A stretch of DNA of 64,000 bases. Origin: Trema orientale (lineage: Eukaryota > Streptophyta > Magnoliopsida > Rosales > Cannabaceae). Made by a program: the position numbers and the translations under genes. Positions 25,318-36,610 of this stretch are shown here, in pieces. The notes beneath the pieces were generated by a model. The model searched no databases. It was given only the letters and a program-made list of their open reading frames with translations, and was not told the origin of the DNA. The stretch covers positions 502,663 through 566,662 of the forward strand of contig JXTC01000136.1 of assembly GCA_002914845.1 (NCBI GenBank), read 5' to 3'. How positions within the stretch are numbered: position 1 is the first letter of the stretch; each line of letters opens with the position of its first letter.

Positions 25318-25855
25318 TGTTGGTTTTAAAAACGATTTTTTGCAGCCGAAGATTGGTTCAGGAACATTCAAAAATTTTCTCAAAACAATTGACTATATGA
25401 GTGCATAGTATTAATTCATAGCAAATTGGAACATACAAAGAGAATAGATCTAATACCTCTTGTAGCCTATCAGCGGATCCTAGTTTTTCTGTCCTCTAAA
25501 CCATGATCTTCCAATCCAAACCTCAAGCACAACTGGATGAACGTGTGGGCATTGGGTACAATTCCTTAAAACTCATACTTTAGGCCCTTACAATATTTCG
25601 AATACATGAGATTGCAAGAGTTTGTTCTACAGAGAATAAGTAGACTCTCTTCTTTTTCTCTCTAGTTCATGGAAGCTCTGTAGAAAATAAAATACGTACA
25701 TGTATTCTATTCTTTCTGCTAGAGTTTCCTTTATATATATATATTAAACTATTTAATAAATAAATTAATTAATGATATTAATTAATCATTATACGTATAT
25801 TTGTTTCAAAAAAAAAATTGGCTGTAAGGTTTTTTTTTTAATAAACAAAACGTAA

Positions 25856-25900
<45 letters not shown>

Positions 25901-27245
25901 CTTTTAAAAAAAAAACGTAATTAATTTTTTTATAAAAACGTGATTATATATATGCATATTTAAATTAATTAATCTAATTAATTAATTAATATATATATCT
26001 ATATAAACTAGTAGATAACTATTTCACTTTCAGTCAGTTTCCAATTTCTGTTTATCTAATTATCGGATAATTAGATTTTTTTTAATTCTAAATTTAAATA
26101 AATTAAGAAACTTATCACTCTATAAATTTAAATTAATTAATTCAAAATTAATTAATTAATTAATTAATAACAATTATTAATTACATATAGATAAACTATT
26201 TATCTAGACAAAGTGTACAGTAACAGAAATAATGTAATATCCAGTACAGTATTTGTAAAAAGTGGAATTGGGGACCTATGGACCTGTAATTCAAGCTCCA
26301 ATAAATTATAACAATTAATTAAACTCTTTAATTAATTTGTCTAATTTATTAATTCTAGTATTACTCCACTAAAAATCTGGAATTGCACTATTGAAATTAC
26401 AAAATTAATTTACTCAGAAAACAATGAGCAGTCCATCGATTTAATCATTGCATGTAGTCCAATCCTCCATAAACAATTCATAATTGGAGTTAGGTTATAT
26501 TCCGTTTATCTCTCTAATTACATCTTTATCCTTGTGTACTATTGATTCTCCAATGAACAATAAATTTATAAATCTATTATAAATTGAGTACTCAAACTGT
26601 TCAAGTCCTGAATCAATACACAAGATAATCATCTTTCTAGCATCCTAATAGAAGGAATGGATAGATTATCTGTAAGTTACATTCCCAGCTACTCATCTCA
26701 TCATGCTCCCAAGATACAAGAATTTCAATCTGTTTACGAAACAAACCTTTAGCAAGTATGTTAAAGAATATAATGTTATAAATAGGAGTCTATAACTACT
26801 CAGGATTAAGATTGATCTACATATGATCATCTAGTGACATTATTTGAACTCTCAATAGTTAACGGAATTTATGTAATATTCAAATTATATCTGGTCCAGT
26901 CCTATATAGTTGAATTATATAAAGTACCTCTATTGTGATGTCAACATATCAATAGTCCGGATAAGACTATTACATTTTTAATATTAATGGACCGTATTAA
27001 TAATATTTAATTAAAGATCCCAAACTATAATTAATTATTACGGACTATATTTAGTTTATTATCCATAAATTTAATCCTCATGTATATAACATTTATATAC
27101 TAAATTTGTGGTTACATAAATAAACTAAGAATTTTCTGATATTTAAAGATATACCAATTATACACAAATTCAAATAGAAAAATATCATTTTATTAATTCA
27201 ACAAATATCCAAAATATACATGCTTTTAGGGCATAAACCCTAACA
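25318..27245 (-). mobile_element. solo LTR inserted in the Copia remnant
   Basis: A 1928-bp segment with ends TGTTGGTTTT and CCCTAACA, flanked by the perfect 5-bp duplication TTTTG (25313-25317 and 27246-27250). On the minus strand it starts TGTTAGGGTTTATGCCC, a sequence start seen in large plant LTRs. It splits the Copia integrase frame, and no coding domains, primer site or polypurine tract are inside. It includes an (AT)n tract at 25859-25899. Confidence 0.85.
25859..25899. repeat. (AT)n microsatellite
   Basis: About twenty uninterrupted AT units within the solo LTR. Confidence 0.9.
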
Positions 27246-27650
27246 TTTTGAATATCTGTATTTCTTATTAATAAGCTTCCCACTCTAGTTCTTCATCATA
27301 AGACACCTTTAGAAGTTCTATATCACACAAAACCAAATTACTACATTATTAAAATATTTGGTTGTGCTTATTTTCCAAATCATCGACCACATAACCGTCA
27401 TAAGCATCAGTTTAGGTCTATTGAATGCACTTTTTTAGGCTATAGTTTTAATCACAAGGAGTATCCTGGTATGGGTATGGTACAATAAAAGAATTATCAT
27501 AAATAGCCCCTACTCACCTCTATATATGAGGATACTACATTATTGTGTATATATATATGATTTTATTCCACTCATATTCATATATATTTTAAAATGTAAT
27601 GTGTTTGGAGACCAATATATTTCTAACTATTTTTGTATTTGGATGTTATG

Positions 27651-27878
27651 TGTTAAGGCAGAGCAGTTAGCTTAGTTAGCTGCAAGTTAGCAAAAGTTTA
27701 CAGGTGTCAGTATTTGATTAGCTACATTGTTAAGCCACTTGTTTAGGCTGTTACTATTATGTTAAGATTAGTTGTATATAAGCTAATACTCCAATTACGG
27801 TAGAAATAATAAAACTCGAGTCTTTCTCTCAAAGCTTTTCTTTCTTTCCTTAGATCAAAATGGTGAATAATTTCAACA
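27651..27878. mobile_element. short solo LTR (228 bp)
   Basis: Begins TGTTAAGGCAGAG and ends AATTTCAACA, with TGTT/AACA inverted ends, flanked by the perfect duplication TTATG (27646-27650 and 27879-27883). It has the layout of a short Copia-type LTR on the plus strand: a TATA-like GTTGTATATAAGC near 27770, then AATAATAAAAC near 27808 as a possible poly(A) signal. Strand and superfamily are inferred; the ends and duplication are direct. Confidence 0.8.
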
Positions 27879-27883
27879 TTATG

Positions 27884-28780
27884 TCAATTATAAAAGAGTA
27901 ATACATATGGCTACTACATTTTTTTCCCCCGGTGAAATGGTTATTAAGTAATTTTTTCGGAAGAATGTTAGCATTGATATCTTAGGGTTTTTTTTTTTTT
28001 TTTTTGGGTATTTTTTCGTTGATAGATAACGTCTAATTATGGTTTTTTCACATTGTACATTTGTTAATCTCGCTGATTGCCCCCATTTATATGAACTGGG
28101 TACAAGGTTGCAGTTAATTTCCGAGCATGTAAATAGTAATTGAAAAATTATCTCCCATCCCCTGTATTGTTACTTCTATCTATATTTTAAACAGCGAAAC
28201 AAGAATGTAGAAAAGAATAGCGCTCACTCACTCTCTTCCTGTATATTACGTGAATATGCAATAAGTAATGGACAATCCGACAAAGACAATACGGACGGTC
28301 AAGATTCATTTAAGTCGGCTTCACTGTAATTAAGTGATGCTTTATCTACGGTATACAGACTACCGGAGCACCAAGACAAATACGATATAAACTCATGAGC
28401 GCGGTTAATTAACCATAGTTGCTTTACTATACCAAGCGCTAAGCGCCGTTTCACTGTTTCCCCGGTTTGCGAGAAATAAAAAATTAGCATAAAAAATTAA
28501 TAAATAACAATTGAAAAAAAAAAGGAAAGATTTAGATCAATTTCACACGAGAAAAAAATAATACAATAAAATCTCTGGAAGGAGCCCAAAACGACGTAGA
28601 AGATTCCGTTAGTAAAACTAACGACGTCAGTCTTAGAACGTGGTAAAGGGTGAAGGGAGACGTAACGGAGTTTTATAGAAGACGGGCGAGAGAGAGAGAG
28701 GAGGTGAGAACCGTTGGATGGTTGATGAACGGTCAAGATTGCTCGGCGATGGACGGTTAGAGTGTGACGGAGAGTGGGAA
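27884..28780. other. 5' flank of the DUF1639 gene
   Basis: No gene seen. A poly(T) run lies at 27988-28004. From about 28560 the sequence becomes less AT-rich and holds ACGT-containing motifs (AACGACGTAG near 28591, ACGACGTCAG near 28622) of the kind bound by bZIP factors, followed by GA repeats near 28690. This looks like the upstream promoter of the next gene. Confidence 0.4.
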
Positions 28781-28786
28781 GGGTGA

Positions 28787-28795
28787 TATAAAATA
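28787..28795 (+). promoter_or_regulatory. TATA box of the DUF1639 gene
   Basis: TATAAAATA, followed within about 30 bases by a purine-rich start region (GGGGGAGAGAGC) and a (TTTCG)n pentamer repeat at 28820-28839. It is the best core promoter upstream of the first coding exon, but it implies a leader nearly 2 kb long at the genomic level. Confidence 0.5.
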
Positions 28796-28814
28796 CAGGT
28801 TTGAAAGGGGGAGA

Positions 28815-30781
28815 GAGCATTTCGTTTCGTTTCGTTTCGTTCTAATCAGAATAAGAAGAAGAAGTAGAGGAAGAAGAAGAAGCTTTGTGTAGCTTTGGTT
28901 ACCTTCTTCTTTGAATTTTCTCTTCTCGCGCATATTTTCTATCCTGTTTTCCGGGTAGCCAAACAGGTCAGTTTTGGAGGGAATTGACGGTTCTTGGACT
29001 GAAATGTCGAGGATCTGAAGCTTTCGAGAGAACAGAGAAACGTAGGTTTGGAATTTGGGAACAGAGCTGGATTTTCCTGTCACGTATCGAAATTCTCTTA
29101 ATCTGATAATCTCTCTCTCTTTCGCTCTCTCTCGAGTTTCTAGGAAGGTTTTGTTAATGGTAATTGAACTCTTCTTCGTCTCGTTTCACTGGAATTTTGC
29201 GGAGAATTCTCGATGAAATTCGAGTTCATGCTTCGTTTTCTCTCAGATTTTGAGCGATTTGTGCCATGGATTAACTTGTTGCTTTGTTCAATTTTTGTTT
29301 TACAGGTACATTTTCAACAGATTTGAGAGATTTTTCCTTAGAAGGAATCCGAACTCGTACTCGTCTTGACCATATTCGGAGATTTTGGCTCGGAATCGAG
29401 ATAATTTTCTTGAGCTCTGACCATAGTTCTTTTTTTGCATTTGCGTCGTTTGAGAAGACCAGATGAAGAGAAGTTCTTCTCTGAATCTGAGGATGGTGGT
29501 TAGCAGCCGAATCTGAGTACGACAGGTGAGAAATCGCTGCTCTGGTTCATAGATCAGAGAAAGCGAGTCCCGGCTTTTGAGATTTCGCCGGATGATTTGG
29601 CTCTTCTGTGCTTTGTTTCAGAAATGAAAGCTCTAACTCTTATTTCGCTTCTTTCTCATCTGCAGCGACGTCTTCAGATTCTGCTTAACTGGATTCGATC
29701 TCGGTCTTTTGGATACAGATAAATTTGCAATATAGTTCGAAATTTTCAGGTAATGCCACGTCTTCTCTCTCTCTCTCTCTCTCTCTCTGGTTCAAATCTA
29801 TTCTACCCATTATCTCCTCGACTCTTATCTTTCTCTCATCTATGCCTCTTTAAGAAATTTCAGTTCGAGGAACAATCTGGCCTTGTTTCTTCAAAAGATT
29901 CTCTTCATTTTGGTCCTTCCCTTTCGTAATTTTGGCTTGATTTTTGTCCTCTCCATTTTTTTTTTTTTGGTAAAGAAAATTGAAACAGATGAATTTCCTT
30001 CGCTGTAATGTGACAATCTCTTTTGTATATGTATATATGTATTTTTCCTGATTATAAATAAATATAATTGAAATATCGTCGTTTCCGAGAAAATTGAGGA
30101 AAAGAAAAGACAATAAAATACTGAATCTTCTACCCCTGTTTTTCTTGTTCTCTCCAGAATTCGACTGTTCGAGCAAGCTATAATACTTTGATCAGCCTGC
30201 AAGCCAATCAACCCATTGGACGCTCTGGATAGCGTCTTCCATCCAAAATAGATGAGAATCGTAGTTCTGGGTACTCTTATCCCTTCTTATTTGCTACATT
30301 TTCTCGGCAGCCAAACACTCGAAGTTACCTGCAAAGAAACTTATCTTCTCCCTTTTCCGAATTCTTAAAAATCAAGCCTTATCGTTAAGGCCACCACTTT
30401 CATCATTAAAAAAATTTGATCTTATTTAGTTTCAGTCCTGGAACATGAAGTACACACATCTGAGGGCCCTAAATATCCTTAAAATTCCCTCGAAATCCTG
30501 GACCGTCCGATCCACATCTTCCACAATCTTCACTTTTTCGTCGTCTTCTTCTTCTTCTTCTTCTTCTTCTGGGTTTTCTCTTTCTCGCACAGAACAGCCA
30601 AATCTTAAATCCAAATTCAAATTCGAGTTTGCTTCATTGGTCAACTTTACTTTCTATTTTGTTTATTTATTTTTTATTTTTTTGGTATATGATAATGATT
30701 TTTTTCCCTATTATGGAAATTAATTTTGGTTAAATGTGAAAGTAATTAAATCTTGTGGTGGGTACAGGTGTACAAAAGCAA
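28815..30781 (+). other. probable multi-exon 5' leader of the DUF1639 gene
   Basis: Non-coding, CT-rich sequence with good splice signals: acceptor TTTTACAG at 29298-29305, donor CAG|GTGAG at 29525/29526, acceptor CTGCAG ending 29665, donor TCAG|GTAATG at 29749/29750, and acceptor GGTACAG ending 30767, 14 bases before the ATG. A donor near 29148 or 29160 would close the first leader exon. The leader exons would be about 28815-29159, 29306-29525, 29666-29749 and 30768-30781. Inferred from signals only. Confidence 0.45.
30535..30570. repeat. (TCT)n microsatellite
   Basis: A run of TCT/TTC triplets in the proposed last leader intron. Confidence 0.8.
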
Positions 30782-33700
30782 ATGGACAAAGACTCCGCAA
30801 GGCTCAACCATAACAACAACAACAACAACAATAATAATATTAATTCAAGCACTAGAGAAAGACCCGGAGGAGATGGATCGCTTTTGTTGAGAGCGAGCTC
30901 AGATGCCCTGAGACAAACGACAACGTCAGATTTCGTTTTACAGTGGGGGAACCGGAAGCGGCTACGGTGTATGAAGGTCCAGGTTAAGGACGACTCCACC
31001 GCCCCGGTTAGCCGGACCACCGTTCGGGTTGACCGTCGGGTCGTCAGAGCCGATAAGGACTCCTCTAATCAGCCCAGTACGACTAATAACAGTGGCTATT
31101 TAAATCTACGTCAAAGGCCTCCTTCGCCTCAGCCACCGCCATCTCAGCGGATTCTCAGGTACCATTTACAAACCCACTTCTTCTTTTTTTTTTAATCCTT
31201 TTGCCTTTTGGGTTGGCCCAGAAAATTATTTTTTTCATGGAAAATTGTCATTTGGGATTTCGGAATTTGGATTCGTCGTTAGCGAGATAAATGAGTTGTT
31301 CTCGATATATTATTGGTGGCGTGTGGGCCCGCTAGGTTTTGCTTTTTATATTATTTATTTATTTTTGGTGTTAAAAGGGTTTTGTCAAGTCTTAATCGTC
31401 TTTGTATTTTACTATTTCATTTGAAGTGTAATTTTTTTTTCTTTATTAAAAAAAAAAATAACCTAAGGAGCAACCAGAACAGAGTGTTATCTCTCTATGG
31501 TATTCATAGTATATATAAATAGGAGGCGGTTATAGTAGGGGCGCCCCTACGTAAGATCTCTGTTTATACACCGTTTGATGAGAATCTGTGGAGAATCTGT
31601 TTATACACAGATTCCTATTAAACAGTGTATAAACAGAGCCTTACGTAGGGTCGCCTTACTGTAGACGTGACCATATAAATATAATTAGAATTGTAAGATT
31701 TGGTAGCTTGTATGGCCTGTCAGTTTTTCAGGGAAAGATCAGATCTGTTTGGAAAACTTTGTTTTGGTTTTCAGTATTGTGATCTGTGTTTTGGTACTGG
31801 ATGTGTGCACGTGGTAATAAAACGTTACCATATTTGTTATGACCATTCAGAAGGGTAGGTGATTCTCAAATAAATTCTCGCTATGTACATGCATAAATTA
31901 ATATTTAAAATTTCCTAGGAGAAGTAAAACATATTAACAAAGGATAACTCGAAAAATAATAATAATAATAAAAAAAACATATTAACAAAGGACTAAATAT
32001 TAGTTTATGATTCTCTACTAAAAATATATTAGGTATTCTTATGATAAAAGAGCATCTCAAGTTACAGAGAGACCCGGGCTTGGGGAATGGGGATGATGAT
32101 AATTTTTACAGGTAAATATGGATCTTGCTGGGAGATCGTAAATAATATTAAGTAAAAAATAATAATATTTGGCATCTTGCCTTAAAAAGTAAAGATAGTA
32201 AGCCATGAAGCATGTGGTGATTAAAAATGTAACGATGATTTGTTTCTAGTAATGGCCTTTTCTTTAAGGTTGGTAGACGTTTTTATTTGGCTTGCCTCTT
32301 AGGATAATTATAAGAAATCTCATTGTTGAGTACTTTCCCACCAATAAAAGAAAAGAAGTTGAAGTTTTAGGTTTATATAATTTTGCAAAGTAAATTTAAT
32401 TACCTTGATATTCTTAGAAAAATAGTCGTTCTTTAAATAGGTTCACTATCATGAACATTTCTTTATCCGATGTGTCCGATTGATATTTGGGTGAGTGGAT
32501 AAGTATGTTCCAGATAGATAAGGCTGCGCAGTTTGGCGCTATTGACTTTTAACTTGGACTATACGGGTTTTATATTCCTGGGCCTGTCTAGATGTGATGG
32601 CTTTTATACAGTCTCCTTTGGATTTCAATCTTAATGCAATAGTTTTTGATGATCTTTATGAGAGGGTTTGAGATTGGAAATTAGTGCTGCTTTTGGGCTG
32701 AAGCTTATACTTGTCCACTCTCAACTTGATCAGGTGGGCGCAGATCTTTGGCTCAAAAGGAGAGCTCAGGCCTCATTGTAAGTGTGCATGAGGGCGCCCT
32801 TCTTTGTTTTTGTTGTTGTGGCAAGTGTGGCAAGGTTGCTTGCCTTGTTACTTTTCTGACTCGGCAAAGATATAGTTTCTTTTTCGATCTTTAAGGGTGC
32901 GTTTGAAATAACTTACAATATTACACACTGGGAAACTAAAGCTAGGTAAAGCAGACAAATGGACCCGTTGTGTCAATCGTTGTTTATGTTCTTTTATTAA
33001 GGGTGAGAGTTTATAGTTTGTGTATTATTTCGTTGTTTATAACCTTATATGCAATTTGAAATCTAGGTAGCGCACAGAATGTAGAAAGTAATAGGGTGTG
33101 GTAGTCAAAAGTTCATGCTCAATCCTGTGATGCATTTTTTTGGCAACTTGGTTTTTTTTTTTTTTTTTTTTTTCGGGTCATTAGCTTTTCCGAAGATTGA
33201 GTTTGATTTCTACCATTTCTTGTTTTGAATCTGCAATAGTTTGAATTTGAAGCCCACAAGCCGTTGTCTATTGAGGCTTGTGGGATAGCTTATTAGTTTT
33301 TACAAAACTAAAGTCGGAATTAGATAGATCATACAATGGTGACGAGAATCTAGACTTTAGCTATAGATGAGTATCATCTACTTATTATTATTATTTAATT
33401 TTTGTGTTCCTTTCTATTCATACTAATTTAATCATAAGGCTTCCATTTTCGTTGTCTTAAGTCACTAAAAGTAGAATTCCACTTGGAAGCCTGTTTTTGT
33501 GTGTATTAGATCATAATGTCGCTTTTGATTTCCCAAATTAGCCTCTGACGTGGAGGACAAAGCACTTGATCACAGCTCACTGCATCTGATCCATAATTCT
33601 TCATACTGCCCAACGCACCACTCTTTGGAACATGCAATGGGCAATTTCCACCTCCACGTGTCCCACCAAACTACTTTTTAATTCTTTTAACGATATCCAA

Positions 33701-36610
33701 TTTGGACCGTTGATTCTTTAACCGGCTTAGGATTTTAGGGGTCTGGTCCACCCCATCATCGCCACATGCCCGTCCAAACTCAACACGCAACCCCACCCTC
33801 CAAAAAGGTAACTCTTTAATCTAGCGGCTGAAAACCAGCCCAAGAGCCAGTTGTGCACGTTATACAGAATCTTACCCTTCTCGCCCTCTCTCTCTCTCTC
33901 TCTCTCTCTAAAATATCTAGCTTATTAAAAAATATAATATAAATAAAAAGTATTAAATAACAACTCCCCCCTCTAAAGCAAAAGGTCCCTCAGAGAAAGC
34001 CAAAAAAAACCCACCCCCATTTTCCACGAAAAACCCGTCGAGACTTTAGCTTCTAACTTCTTCCACCCATCGATTAGAGATTATCCCAAGGTTAATTCGG
34101 TAATTTCAGACCTAACCACATCAAACCTTTTTAACATTTTTGCTCTTTCTTTTATTTTATTTATTTATAATAAAATTAAATTAAATTTGGGTTGAATCCC
34201 AGTTCTGTGGTTAAACGATTTTTTTGTCTTTCTATATCAGTTTCTTAATTTGTTTTATGGTATTTGTGAGTAGAAACTCGGAGACTTCAAGTGCCATGAG
34301 AGGGCAGAGCAACGGAGGCGTGAGAGGGATTGCTTCGCCGGATAGGGGTGCGCACGATAAGAAAGGGGCCCATAACAACAGCAACCACCACCATAATCAC
34401 CATCACCTCAACGAGAACAACCACAACAAGTCTGGAGCTTCTTCTTTGGAGACGGCGCACGATAGCAAGAAGGGTGGTGGGTCCTCCTCGGGGAGCGGCG
34501 AGCAGGCGGCGGCGGTGGTGGCGCCACCAGTTTGGCCGCCGAAGTTCGTGATTGCTTTAACCAATAAGGAGAAAGAAGAAGATTTCATTGCTTTTAAGGG
34601 TTCCAAATTGCCTCAAAGACCCAAGAAGAGAGCTAAGTTCATTCAACGCACACTCAATGTAAGCCCTATCAATTATCTTTTTCTAAATATTATTATTTTT
34701 GTTGTTGTTGTTTTGTTTTGTAGTTTTTATTTGTTCCAGTAAACTCTATTAATTTGGGTTGTTTTCAGAAATCCAGAAAAACCAAGTCTCAAAACTATAG
34801 TTTGCATCGGAAAAAGGTCTCAACAGTGCAGTATTGTAGGAGTGTTTTATGTCTGATTGGATAATTGCTGTGTTTGTGTGTTGTAATTGTTTTTTTTTTC
34901 TCCCTTGGAATAAAGAAATTATGGGCTGGAATTAGAAAAATGTTTAATACACGAGACAGGTAAGACAGTTTAAAAAAAATGTCACAGAATCAGGTAAAAA
35001 TAGCTGTCCATAAATTTGTTGTCAATGATGTATAGCATTGCACTTGGGGTAGACTTAGCGTCAATCACGATAATTTTTTTTTCCCCTTTCAAAAATTTTT
35101 TTCGTTTTTGCTGTTAATGTAATTTTGTCTGGCTGAACCAAAGTCTGAATAGGGCAGAGAGAAGTATCAGACACACACACACGCGCGTCGGTTATGGCAT
35201 ATAATGGTACCTAATAATGACCTAATTTTTTATTTTTAGATGGGATGGGATCATGGGAATGACCTTAGTGTTTGTTAAAGAGGGGTCCTGGTGAAATGGG
35301 TGGGACCCAGACATAGTCATGCCCTGGTTTGGTGTGGAAATATTAAAAGTAATGCACAGTTATGGTGAAGGCTCTAAGGCATTTAGATTTATGTCGCATT
35401 TAAATTCATTTCGCGAGCCACTTACTCGTTTCCACCATGAATTGGTATCCCAACCGTATTTATGTACCTGCCAATTGAGTCAAGTAAAGCTGTGTCTTAT
35501 TTTTAATTGGTCTAATGTGACGGCCTTTTACAAAATGTTGTACATTGGGGGGGCCACACGATAGATCTGGCTTGTACCATTTTAAATTTGTTTTCTTTCT
35601 TCTTATATCTCAGCAAAAAATATGTATCTTTATTTATTCTTTTTCCAGAAATTATTCATTTAAAATTTCACGCGAGTAAAAGAAAAAACCCAACGTGATG
35701 GGCACGATTGATGCATACGTGTCATGATTTTGATGCTTTAAGTAATACCCTTAGTGGACCCATAAACAGCAGCGAACTCTTAGAATTCGGAGCTGGAACT
35801 GACTGGGCCCTGGTAGTGGTTCCTTTATTATTTTCGCTTTTTTTTAAAAAAAAAAAAACAAAATTGATAAATAGTTCTTTTGAAATAAAAAGGTGGAAGT
35901 TTTAATTTGGTGGTAGTTGCATGATTGGTCTCCAGCTTGGACCACACTGGGAAATTTCAGCGCATTATTGATTTGATAAATCTTAGAAAGCTTATACTTG
36001 AAAGAACTCAATAAAAAAAAAAATGCTTGGGTTCAATTATAATCACATCCCTTTCTTTTTAATTTAATTTTAGCAACAGGATTTTATAGATGATTTCTTT
36101 CTCTAATTAGTGGTATATCGTTTTTCATGTTCTTGTTCTACAGCTTGTTAGTCCAGGAGCATGGTTATGTGATTTGACCCTAGAAAGATACGAGGTCCGG
36201 GAGAAGAAGATCTCCAAGAAGGTACTCTAATCAATTCTTATTCACTTTCCCTAATCTAGCCAAATTAAAACGATTTACTTTCTTGAATTTATAGCACATA
36301 TGTGTCTTTTTACCAAAAGAAGGAAGAAAGCAACTGAGTAATTTCAAATATTAAAATTCTTTTGTAGACATAAGAACTATTGCATTCCTTTTGAAATTGA
36401 TATAAATCTTCGAATAGTATTAGATCTCTCTTCTTCAAAATTTTTTAAAAGGAATTTTAATCTGTCCTTTTGCTTTCATGTAATGCGATTCAGACAATTA
36501 GTTACATAAAATTTGTACAGAAGTTTCTCAATTCTTATTTGGGTAATCTAATGATGCAGAGACCAAGAGGCTTAAAGGCTATGGGCAACATGGACTCGGA
36601 CTCGGAGTGA
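30782..36610 (+). CDS. DUF1639 family protein
   Basis: A plant-specific family of unknown function. Four coding exons: 30782-31158, 34274-34658, 36144-36221, 36560-36610, with GT-AG borders and closing phases, giving 296 residues. The start ATG lies 14 bases after a splice acceptor; open sequence upstream of it is intronic. The N-terminal exon holds a poly-Asn run, then DFVLQWGNRKRLRC (residues about 50-63), which is conserved in the family. The second exon has Asn/His-rich and Ser/Gly-rich low-complexity stretches. The DUF1639 core begins near PPKFVIALTNKEKEEDF and includes KLPQRPKKRAK, LVSPGAWLCDL, RYEVREKK and the C-terminus RPRGLKAMGNMDSDSE. The basic clusters (RPKKRAK, KKISKKRPR) could be nuclear localisation signals; this is inference. 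The 3.1-kb first coding intron contains a MITE and a possible internal promoter. Confidence 0.85.
31530..31664. mobile_element. foldback MITE, CTACAGTAGGGGC family, copy 2
   Basis: A 135-bp inverted repeat in the first coding intron of the DUF1639 gene. TTATAGTAGGGGCGCCCCTA at the left pairs with the right end, whose reverse complement begins CTACAGTAAGGCGACC. The shared inner motif ACCGTTTGATGAGAATCTGT matches copy 1 at 3892-4047. No target duplication is visible. Confidence 0.75.
33880..34273 (+). promoter_or_regulatory. possible internal promoter and leader of the DUF1639 gene
   Basis: The end of the 3.1-kb intron does not look like ordinary intron. It has a (CT)n tract (33889-33908), then CT/AC-rich sequence typical of plant leaders, leading to in-frame ATGs at 34257 and 34296. 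Transcripts starting here would lack the first coding exon and encode only the DUF1639 core. Whether this promoter is used is not shown by the sequence. Confidence 0.35.

Larger units (their letters stand above)
23948..27480 (+). pseudogene. Ty1/Copia gag-pol remnant in two pieces
   Basis: A decayed Copia fragment fused directly to the cut Gypsy LTR. Visible parts in order: end of gag with a zinc knuckle (CQLCGKFGHVILNC, near 24112-24153), the protease region (NWYPDSSAINHVT, near 24257), a pre-integrase stretch with LIHSDLWGP in one frame near 24930, and the integrase core to 25317 (LHKNSCPTMHEQNGTTKHKY). After the solo LTR at 25318-27245 it resumes at 27251 with LINKLPT and YHTKPNY, then FGCAYFPN and ECTFLGYS, fading near 27480. 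Many stops and frame changes. Neither its own LTRs nor its RT domain is present. Confidence 0.8.

Noticed and set aside
25318..27245. A complete LTR retrotransposon rather than a solo LTR
   Set aside because: No internal coding domain, primer site or polypurine tract, and no second LTR copy inside; the ends and duplication fit one LTR.
28497..29083. Two minus-strand frames of about 107 residues upstream of the DUF1639 gene
   Set aside because: They arise from GA/CT-rich promoter and leader sequence; no recognisable domain, and they overlap each other.
30755..30781. Upstream extension of the DUF1639 protein by nine residues
   Set aside because: That sequence lies before a clear splice acceptor (ending 30767) and has no ATG; the ATG at 30782 follows the acceptor.
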